Positions 6,216 to 11,596 of a DNA stretch of 11,596 nt are shown piece by piece. The position numbers and the translations under genes are program-made. The stretch spans positions 1-11,596 of the forward strand of contig JAFTPY010000171.1 of NCBI GenBank assembly GCA_017463035.1. Direction: 5' to 3'. The stretch is from Lachnospiraceae bacterium (lineage in GTDB: Bacteria > Bacillota > Clostridia > Lachnospirales > Lachnospiraceae). The first letter of the stretch is position 1, and the number at the start of each line of letters is the position of its first letter. Below the pieces are notes generated by a model. It was given only the letters and a program-made list of their open reading frames with translations. It was not told the origin of the DNA and did no database searches.

Positions 6216-7616
6216 TTAATGCTCACTGTCTCCGGAACGCTCCATAACCGTTCCTTCACCTTCAAATACAAAAAATTTATCCAACGCACGAAGGATTTCA
6301 TCCTCTTCGTCTTCATCCTCCGCATCGCGTCTTGCTTCCATCGCTGCCTTCCTGGCCGCTTCTGCCCGATCCGCAGCAGATACCTTCTCTACAAGACGGC
6401 TCCTGCTTTCCTTTGCTGCGGCTTCGTCCGGTTCTTCCCTTTTTGCCGAAGGGAAGCTCCAGTCAAATTTTGCAGCCACTTCCTCTACTTCCGCTGCCTT
6501 CACCGGCATTACGTTCTGTTCAGTCTTCTTCTGCTTCTCCGGAGCAGCCGCCTCCAATGTAGCTGCAATCTCTGCCTGCTTCACCGCCTTGTCAGAGGTT
6601 TCCTTTACCGGCTTTTCCTCCGTCTTTTTCTCCTCGGATTTCTTCTCTGCCGGGGTCTTTTTTACCTTACCGTTCTTCTTCCGAACCTTCTTACCGAAGT
6701 TCTCATCGATATATGCCTGCCAGTCAAACACCGCTTCCACGGAAGCTACTGCCACACGAATCATGTCATCGTCCGGCTCTCTGGTGGTCAAGCCCTGAAG
6801 CCAAAGGCCCGGCTTACTGAGGAAACCTACAATCTTAGACTCGCTGGAACCTGCCAGACGGATAAACTCATAAGAGATACCCGCAATCACCGGTACAAAT
6901 AAAATACGTACCACAAAACGAAGCCAAAGCGTCTCCACGCGAACCACAAGGAAGAAAATCACACTGATTAACATTACAAACAATAAGAAGCTTGTTCCGC
7001 AACGCTTATGCAATCTGGAACATTCTCTTACATTTTGTACCGTCGGTGCCATCCCATGCTCAATACAGTTAATGGTCTTATGTTCCGCACCGTGATACAT
7101 ATACACTCTTTTTATATCCTTTAACCTGGAAATCAATACCACATATCCCAGAAAAATAGCCACACGAAGCAAGCCCTCGATAAGAGTCTTCCACTCATAG
7201 GAAATCACCTCTTCATCGATAAAACTTACGACTGCAAGCGGTAACAGCATAAAAATCGCAACCGCCATAACAACAGAAAAGAACACTGTACAGCCCATAA
7301 TAAACTTATCCGCCTTCTCTCCGAACTTCTTCCGAAGCCAAAGCTCGAACTTTCCCGGTTCTTCCTCCACATCTTCAAAATACTCCGCAGAGGAGGTAAG
7401 CATCTTTACACCCAATACCAAAGACTCCACAAAATTCACTACGCCCCGGATAATCGGCAATCCCAGTGCTTTATGCTTTTCGGTGACACTGGTAATTTCA
7501 CCCTTTTCCACCGCAATCTCGCCGTCCGGCTTTCTGACAGCAACCGCGTAGTTTTTCTTGTTTTTCATCATTACACCCTCTAATACGGCCTGTCCCCCGA
7601 TACCTGATGACTTCAT
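6216..7616 (-). CDS. yqhQ: DUF1385 family membrane protein YqhQ with long charged tail
   Basis: 466 residues. The family has no settled biochemical function; it is often described as a predicted metal-dependent membrane protein. The N-terminus carries the family signature GIGGQAVLEGVMM (5-17). About four hydrophobic segments lie near 108-133, 147-164, 208-226 and 232-250. The conserved YHGAEHKTINC (174-184) and SRLHKRCGTSF (200-210) motifs hold the candidate metal-binding His, Glu and Cys residues. Residues 310-466 are an unusual Lys/Glu/Ala-rich extension, first basic, then strongly acidic; Bacillus YqhQ is about 320 residues and lacks it. The ATG at 7616 is chosen because AAGGAGGT lies 4-5 bases before it and the signature starts there. 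It sits between rpmE and prmC, the usual Clostridia context. Family call firm, role unknown. Confidence 0.9.
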   Translation of the reverse strand: MKSSGIGGQAVLEGVMMKNKKNYAVAVRKPDGEIAVEKGEITSVTEKHKALGLPIIRGVVNFVESLVLGVKMLTSSAEYFEDVEEEPGKFELWLRKKFGEKADKFIMGCTVFFSVVMAVAIFMLLPLAVVSFIDEEVISYEWKTLIEGLLRVAIFLGYVVLISRLKDIKRVYMYHGAEHKTINCIEHGMAPTVQNVRECSRLHKRCGTSFLLFVMLISVIFFLVVRVETLWLRFVVRILFVPVIAGISYEFIRLAGSSESKIVGFLSKPGLWLQGLTTREPDDDMIRVAVASVEAVFDWQAYIDENFGKKVRKKNGKVKKTPAEKKSEEKKTEEKPVKETSDKAVKQAEIAATLEAAAPEKQKKTEQNVMPVKAAEVEEVAAKFDWSFPSAKREEPDEAAAKESRSRLVEKVSAADRAEAARKAAMEARRDAEDEDEEDEILRALDKFFVFEGEGTVMERSGDSEH

Positions 7617-7653
7617 GTATACCTCCTTCTCCTTGTGTGTCTTATAAGCAAAG

Positions 7654-7682
7654 CAGGTTGAGATTATCACAACCTCAACCTG
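7654..7682 (-). terminator. Hairpin between rpmE and yqhQ, possible attenuator
   Basis: CAGGTTGAG (7654-7662) pairs with CTCAACCTG (7674-7682) in a perfect 9-base stem around an 11-base loop, in the 89-base gap between rpmE and yqhQ. On the minus strand it is followed by CTTTGCTTAT, a poor U-tract, so it may only partly terminate or may act as an RNA-processing or stability site. It could let L31 be made in excess over the downstream genes. Confidence 0.45.
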
Positions 7683-7705
7683 ATTTTCGTTCTTTTATGT
7701 TTTGT

Positions 7706-7912
7706 TTAGTTCTGGCTTAAACCATATCTACGGTTGAACTTATCAATAGCACCGCGCGCAGCTACAGCTTTCTGCTGACCGGTATAGAAGGAATGGCACT
7801 TGGAACAAACTTCCACATGGATTTCCTCTTTGGTAGAACCGGTAACGAACTCATTACCACAGTTGCAGGTTACCTTTGCCTGATAGTATTTCGGCTGGAT
7901 TGCTTCTTTCAT
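7706..7912 (-). CDS. rpmE: 50S ribosomal protein L31
   Basis: 68 residues, normal for L31, a protein of the large ribosomal subunit near the intersubunit bridge. The family start MKEAIQPKYYQA is followed by CNCG and CSKCH, giving four cysteines, so this is the zinc-binding form, not the zinc-free paralogue. The ATG at 7912 is chosen: AGAGGTG lies 6 bases upstream and it gives the usual family N-terminus. A GTG three codons earlier overlaps that ribosome binding site. It is the first gene of the rpmE-yqhQ-prmC-prfA unit, with a good promoter at 7954-7982 and a leader of about 35 bases. Confidence 0.96.
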   Translation of the reverse strand: MKEAIQPKYYQAKVTCNCGNEFVTGSTKEEIHVEVCSKCHSFYTGQQKAVAARGAIDKFNRRYGLSQN

Positions 7913-7953
7913 GTCTTTCACCTCTTTATCTCATAACTTAAAACAGCTTTTTC

Positions 7954-7982
7954 ATTATAGCATGGTTTTTTCGAAAAAGCAA
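7954..7982 (-). promoter_or_regulatory. Promoter of the rpmE-yqhQ-prmC-prfA unit
   Basis: On the minus strand TTGCTT (7982-7977), exactly 17 bases and TATAAT (7959-7954) form a near-ideal sigma-A promoter. TGC before the -10 adds an extended -10 element. It lies 14-42 bases after the sensor kinase stop codon, with no strong terminator between, so kinase transcripts may also read into this unit. Confidence 0.8.
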
Positions 7983-7995
7983 TAGCATTTTTAAA

Positions 7996-9582
7996 TTAAT
8001 TTTGAGATTCTGCGGAGTGGTCCAATTCAAACCAGAATTCTACGCCGGAAGCATGGTTTTTTACCCCGTAGGACCGGTTATGTGCCTCCATAATTGCCTT
8101 TACAATAGACAATCCGATACCACTGCCGCCGTATTCCCTTGTCCGGGCTTTATCAACCTTATAAAACTTAATCCAAATATTATCGATATCTTCCTCCGGA
8201 ATCTGTGCTCCCGTGTTAAATACAGAAATACGCACCCGGTCTCCGTTCATAACAACATTTACTTCGATTCGTTTTTCTCCGTCCGCATGATGAAATGCAT
8301 TACTGATATAATTGGTCAGTACTTCCTCCACCATATATTCATCCGCCCACACATAAACCGGCTCCGTTTCCGAAAAAGAGACCGAAACCTCCTTTTGTGC
8401 AGCCAATATCTCTGTGGAATCCAGCACCGCACGAATTACCGCCGTCAAATCAAACCTTGCAAACTCTAACGGTGCGGTTCCGTACTCCAGCTGATTCAAC
8501 GTCAGCAGTTTTTTTACCAACGTATTCATCTTTGCCGCCTCATCTATAATTACATCACAGTAAAACTCACGTTCCTCGGGGCTTTCGTTTATGTTATCCT
8601 TTAACCCTTCCGCATACCCTTGAATCAGCGCAATCGGTGTTTTTAATTCATGAGTCACATTGGAAAGAAATTCCTTTCGCACCTCTTCTGCCCGGGTCTT
8701 CCTCTCGATATCCACCTGCAACTCGTTATTTGCACTCTTAAGCTCCGAAATGGTTCTTTCCAGCTTTTCCGACAACACATTCATACTTTTTCCCAGGGTG
8801 TCGAATTCATCCTTACTCTCCGCTTCATATTTTACGTCAAAATTCAGTTCCGACATCTCCTTAGAAAGCTCTGCCAGTTTTAAAATCGGCCTCGTGAACC
8901 GTCTGCCGACAAATAACATAATCACGGAAATCACAAACGCACTGGTCAAACCGGCATAAATCAGAAATTTATTCGCCACCGTAACGCTTTCCTGCATACT
9001 CTCGACATTAGAACGCATCAAGATAATGTCTCCGTTTCGTAAAAAGCCAACCAATTCAATATATTTCGACTTCATTCTGGAATCATAAAGCGAAAAAATA
9101 CTGTAATCCTCCGTTGCCAGCTCCAGCTCTTTTCTCTCTACCTTCTGACCGAATCCCGGAAAATAGTAATCGCCGATTAAATCCATGATTACCCCGGCAT
9201 CCTGATCCTTTTCTCCCCGACTTCCGAAATAATATTTAATCATATCCCGCGGATTGGTTACCCTTGACAAGTTTTCCCCTATTACAGCGGTTACATTCGA
9301 CTTTGTACACAAAATATCAAGCTCTAACTGCTGCTCCTCCGACAATACGTCTGCTTCGTTCTCATCGTTCGTCCCGTCCGCCGACATACTTCCGGCCGAT
9401 AACGTTGTCATGAGTCGATCAATTTCCTCATACACCGTTCCCAGTGTCTTTTGCTTACTTTTTTCGTAATACTTCACCAAAAGGGAATTATTTAAAGCCA
9501 CACAAAGAGCAACCGTACCGAAAATCGCGGCAAAGGTTAATACAATCATTTTTACTCTTACGGAATGCTTCCCGTGCTTCAT
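7996..9582 (-). CDS. Two-component sensor histidine kinase (HAMP, HisKA, HATPase)
   Basis: 528 residues. It is an inner-membrane kinase that should autophosphorylate on H311 and pass the phosphate to the adjacent regulator. Order: membrane helix about 11-31; an extracytoplasmic sensor region 33-206 that I do not recognise; second helix 207-226; HAMP about 227-280 with a coiled-coil exit to 300; HisKA with FLSNVTHELKTPI (305-317); N-box NYISNAFHHA (424-433, Asn428); G1 as FNTGAQIP (455-462); and G2 GGSGIGLSIVK (485-495). The G1 box has the NTG form seen in VanS-type kinases in place of DxGxG. The start at 9582 has GAGGTG 6 bases upstream, inside the regulator's 3' end, and lies 3 bases after the regulator stop, so the pair is co-translated. 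The signal sensed cannot be read from sequence. Confidence 0.95.
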   Translation of the reverse strand: MKHGKHSVRVKMIVLTFAAIFGTVALCVALNNSLLVKYYEKSKQKTLGTVYEEIDRLMTTLSAGSMSADGTNDENEADVLSEEQQLELDILCTKSNVTAVIGENLSRVTNPRDMIKYYFGSRGEKDQDAGVIMDLIGDYYFPGFGQKVERKELELATEDYSIFSLYDSRMKSKYIELVGFLRNGDIILMRSNVESMQESVTVANKFLIYAGLTSAFVISVIMLFVGRRFTRPILKLAELSKEMSELNFDVKYEAESKDEFDTLGKSMNVLSEKLERTISELKSANNELQVDIERKTRAEEVRKEFLSNVTHELKTPIALIQGYAEGLKDNINESPEEREFYCDVIIDEAAKMNTLVKKLLTLNQLEYGTAPLEFARFDLTAVIRAVLDSTEILAAQKEVSVSFSETEPVYVWADEYMVEEVLTNYISNAFHHADGEKRIEVNVVMNGDRVRISVFNTGAQIPEEDIDNIWIKFYKVDKARTREYGGSGIGLSIVKAIMEAHNRSYGVKNHASGVEFWFELDHSAESQN

Positions 9583-9585
9583 ACG

Positions 9586-10257
9586 TTACACCTCGAATTT
9601 GTAGCCCATCCCCCAGATGGTCTTGATATAATCACCTTTGTCCCCCATTTTACTGCGAAGCTTCTTCACATGTGTATCAATGGTTCTGGCATCTCCGAAA
9701 TAATCGTAATTCCATACGTTATTTAAAATACGTTCTCTTGACAAAGCAATCCCTTTATTGTCAATAAAATACGTAAGTAATTCAAATTCCTTTACACTTA
9801 ATTCAATGGGCCTGCCGTCCACAAACACCTGATGTGCCGACTTATCCAGAACAATTCCGCCGATTTCCGTCGTTTCAGCCGCTACGGTACCTGCTCTGCG
9901 TAAAATAGCTTCCACTCTGGCCACTAAAATCTTCGGACTGAAGGGCTTTGAAATATATTCATCCACCCCAAGCTCAAACCCGAGCAATTCATCCCGTTCG
10001 TCACTTTTGGCCGTCAGCATAATAATCGGCACGGAAGAATACTGACGAATTTCCTTGCAAACCTGCCATCCGTCCATTTTCGGCATCATCACATCCAGAA
10101 TAATCAGCTCGATGTTTTTCTGCTCAAAAAACAAATCTACCGCTTCCTCACCGTTTTCCGCCTCTATCACTTCATAATTATTTTTTGCCAAAAAATCATG
10201 TACAAGCTTGCGCATACGACTCTCATCATCTACCACCAATATTTTCGTACGTTCCAT
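9586..10257 (-). CDS. OmpR/PhoB-family response regulator
   Basis: 223 residues. It is the DNA-binding output partner of the sensor kinase downstream. Receiver domain (about 5-118): acidic pair D10-D11 in VVDDE, phospho-acceptor D55 in LIILDVMMPKMDGW, T82 and K104 in SKPF. The C-terminal winged helix (about 128-223) has the usual RERILNNVW and TIDTHVKKLRSKMG recognition-helix stretch and ends in WGMGYKFEV. The ATG at 10257 is chosen, with AGGAGG 8 bases upstream; a TTG one codon earlier is also possible. The 3' end holds the kinase ribosome binding site. A direct repeat at 10313-10342 just upstream could be its own binding site. Target genes are unknown. Confidence 0.96.
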   Translation of the reverse strand: MERTKILVVDDESRMRKLVHDFLAKNNYEVIEAENGEEAVDLFFEQKNIELIILDVMMPKMDGWQVCKEIRQYSSVPIIMLTAKSDERDELLGFELGVDEYISKPFSPKILVARVEAILRRAGTVAAETTEIGGIVLDKSAHQVFVDGRPIELSVKEFELLTYFIDNKGIALSRERILNNVWNYDYFGDARTIDTHVKKLRSKMGDKGDYIKTIWGMGYKFEV

Positions 10258-10290
10258 CAAGCCTACCTCCTAATCTGAAGTCTTTCCCTT

Positions 10291-10342
10291 ATCCTAACAC
10301 GGGATTATGGAAAAACTGTGTCCGAATCCGTATGAAACTGTG
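10291..10342 (-). promoter_or_regulatory. Direct repeat and possible promoter upstream of the response regulator
   Basis: The octamer CACAGTTT occurs twice on the minus strand (10342-10335 and 10320-10313) with starts exactly 22 bases apart, two helical turns. A possible extended -10 TGTTAGGAT (ending near 10291) follows, without a good -35, as expected if a bound regulator replaces it. OmpR-type regulators usually bind repeats 11 bases apart, so one intermediate half-site would be missing. The promoter part is weak. Confidence 0.35.
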
Positions 10343-10348
10343 AACGCT

Positions 10349-10930
10349 CTACTGCAATTCCTGTTCTCTTTGCAGCAGTTCCTTCTCCCATTCCGTCAGC
10401 TGGTCCTCCCATAAATGCAAACGTTCATCCCATTCGGTTAACTCTTCCTTCCAGCCTGCATACTCATCCAACACCTTCTGCTCATGATCCGCAAAGGGTG
10501 ATGCCGTACCGAACAGTCGGATTGCGAACAATATTACAATTACAATACAAAGCACCACTACCGTAAAGGTTAAACGCTTGGATTTTTCTTTGTAAAATTC
10601 CAGTAACTTACGTTCCTTCGTCATTTTCGGATTCAAACGCACCTTCTCTTTTTTTACAGGCTCCGGCAAAGGCTTAAGACTGCTTTCCGCCACGGTTCCG
10701 GTATCCAAAGCCCTGGAACGCAGTTCCTGCAAAAAAGCAATTCCAAGTACCGTTACCAGTGTTCCCTTCTCTATCAGTCTGTTATACAATTTTACCACGG
10801 TTTTTACATTTCCTAAATCCGCCTGGGAACGAATATAAGCCACAACCTCCGCCTCCTTTTTCGCTTCGGCAAGCTCCTCCTCCGACTGAAACGTAAATCC
10901 CTGGTAGGTATATACTTTTCCCTTTTCCAT
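10349..10930 (-). CDS. Unrecognised single-pass membrane protein with tryptophan-rich coiled coil
   Basis: 193 residues; I cannot name a family. The N-terminal part (1-118) is soluble and charged, beginning MEKGKVYTYQGF, with helical stretches at about 17-70 and a Pro/Lys-rich spacer near 86-103. One membrane helix lies at about 121-140, preceded by KEKSKR, so the positive-inside rule puts the N-terminus in the cytoplasm and the C-terminus outside. The tail (about 153-193) is a heptad repeat with Trp at 160, 167, 174 and 181 and Leu at 164, 171, 178 and 185, that is Leu at a and Trp at d. The gene has its own promoter (10980-11007) and a weak AAGGAA site. It ends about 90 bases before the response regulator gene, so it may be co-transcribed with it. 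No function is proposed beyond oligomerising through the outer tail. Confidence 0.85.
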   Translation of the reverse strand: MEKGKVYTYQGFTFQSEEELAEAKKEAEVVAYIRSQADLGNVKTVVKLYNRLIEKGTLVTVLGIAFLQELRSRALDTGTVAESSLKPLPEPVKKEKVRLNPKMTKERKLLEFYKEKSKRLTFTVVVLCIVIVILFAIRLFGTASPFADHEQKVLDEYAGWKEELTEWDERLHLWEDQLTEWEKELLQREQELQ

Positions 10931-10946
10931 TCTTTTCCTTCTTTCT

Positions 10947-11001
10947 AAAAAACGCTCTATACTACACTAACTTAATTTTAGTATAGCATAAAGCGTTTTT
11001 T
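10947..11001 (-). terminator. Bidirectional-type hairpin terminator with embedded promoter
   Basis: The arms 10947-10968 and 10980-11001 are 22 bases each and inverted copies at 19 of 22 positions, around an 11-base loop. The stem begins AAAAAACGC and ends GCGTTTTTT, so an RNA from either strand would carry a U-tract. It lies 17 bases after the stop codon of the upstream membrane protein gene and should terminate that transcript. Confidence 0.75.
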
Positions 11002-11007
11002 TTGCAA
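10980..11007 (-). promoter_or_regulatory. Promoter of the Trp-coil membrane protein gene
   Basis: On the minus strand TTGCAA (11007-11002), 16 bases and TATACT (10985-10980) with TGC before it form an extended -10 promoter. The -10 and spacer are the 5' arm of the terminator hairpin. A start near 10973 would lie in the hairpin loop, so the new transcript would contain only the second arm and escape termination. Confidence 0.6.
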
Positions 11008-11017
11008 ATATTTTCTG

Positions 11018-11596
11018 TTACATTACTTCGTCCGCTGCCGCCGCGTTTTTCTTTAATACACCGCGCAAAATCGCAAGCAAAATCAGAAGAATACCGATAC
11101 CGATCATCGTAACACCGAACTTGGACATTTCCGCAAAGAACGGTGCAAGAATTCCTCTGCATATATCCATTACGATATCACCGAACTCTGCCATATCCGG
11201 GTCGGCTGCGATTTCCTCCCGGACAAGAATAAGCGCCGGACCTTCCAAAAGAGTTACCAATTTACAAAGCAAACCACCCAAAATCAGGGCTACCGACGGA
11301 ACCACAAAGCCTGCGGTTCCGAACCAATAACAAACAAGAAGCAACAATACCGCCGCCAACACAATGGCATAAGCTACAATCTTCACCGTATCCTTTTTTT
11401 CACTGATTTCGTTCAATGTATCAAACATCGTACGAACATCCGGATCCCGCACCGCTTCCGCAAGTGCCTGATTAACCTCAATTTCCAGTTCTTCGGCCAA
11501 ATCGTCTATCTCATCGTCAAACCCGTCCAACATGCCCTCAGTCCAGCCGCGCTCAAACTCATCGATTTCCTCATCAAAAAGCTTTGCATATGCTCC
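11018..11596 (-). CDS. Unrecognised multi-pass membrane protein (5' end beyond window)
   Basis: 192 residues are visible; the frame stays open to the window edge. The first internal ATG at 11533 lacks a well-spaced ribosome binding site, and the sequence before it (LFDEEIDEFERGWTEG) has the same acidic helical character as that after it, so the true start is probably upstream. Numbering from the window edge, residues 1-70 are an acidic cytoplasmic-looking region rich in Asp and Glu. Three to four hydrophobic stretches follow: two adjacent ones at about 72-115 and one at about 160-180, ending in a short basic tail RGVLKKN. A soluble segment of about 40 residues (DPDMAEFGDIVMDICRG) lies between them. 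No known domain is recognised. The gene ends at the hairpin 10947-11001. Confidence 0.8.
   Translation of the reverse strand, partial: GAYAKLFDEEIDEFERGWTEGMLDGFDDEIDDLAEELEIEVNQALAEAVRDPDVRTMFDTLNEISEKKDTVKIVAYAIVLAAVLLLLVCYWFGTAGFVVPSVALILGGLLCKLVTLLEGPALILVREEIAADPDMAEFGDIVMDICRGILAPFFAEMSKFGVTMIGIGILLILLAILRGVLKKNAAAADEVM

Noticed and set aside
10258..10348. tRNA, riboswitch or small RNA in the gap before the response regulator
   Set aside because: The 91-base gap has no cloverleaf, no long stem and no riboswitch core that I can recognise; only the direct repeat stands out.
11018..11533. Complete gene starting at the ATG at 11533
   Set aside because: The frame stays open to the window edge with similar acidic sequence, and the ATG lacks a well-spaced ribosome binding site, so it was treated as 5'-partial.

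Overview
This window looks like chromosome of a low-to-moderate GC Gram-positive anaerobe, most likely a Lachnospiraceae-type Clostridia. That is an inference from the gene order rpmE - yqhQ - prmC - prfA, AGGAGG-type ribosome binding sites, the general protein style and a fibre-degrading GH10 xylanase. No search could be run. All ten supported genes lie on the minus strand, so transcription runs from high to low coordinates; I found no convincing plus-strand gene.

In transcription order, the window opens with the 3' part of an unrecognised multi-pass membrane protein gene (11018-11596). It ends at a hairpin terminator whose stem also holds the promoter of the next gene. That gene (10349-10930) encodes an unrecognised single-pass membrane protein whose C-terminal tail is a coiled coil with tryptophan at four successive heptad positions. 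A two-component pair follows: an OmpR-type response regulator (9586-10257) and a HAMP/HisKA sensor kinase (7996-9582). A direct repeat with 22-base spacing sits just upstream of the regulator.

A good promoter (7954-7982) then starts the translation block: ribosomal protein L31 (rpmE), the DUF1385 membrane protein YqhQ with an unusually long charged tail, the release-factor methyltransferase PrmC, and its substrate release factor 1 (prfA). Three hairpins in series close this unit (4052-4217). PrmC methylates the GGQ glutamine of RF1, so enzyme and target are made together.

A separately promoted gene (2611-3867) encodes a secreted, lipid-anchored GH10 endo-xylanase with a Thr/Pro linker. It ends at a strong intrinsic terminator (2576-2601). 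Next is about 500 bases without a gene, filled by a large nested inverted-repeat element (2157-2553). This element is the most unexplained object here: a 28-base perfect inverted repeat, a further 16-base outer pair, an imperfect inner arm and several small hairpins. It may be a non-autonomous mobile element or a structured RNA.

Finally, a promoter at 2086-2115 drives a LuxE-like acyl-protein synthetase (932-2053), translationally coupled through an ATGA overlap to a LuxC-like acyl-CoA reductase (1-935, running off the window). No luciferase genes are seen, so the pair probably makes a fatty or other acyl aldehyde for a purpose other than light.
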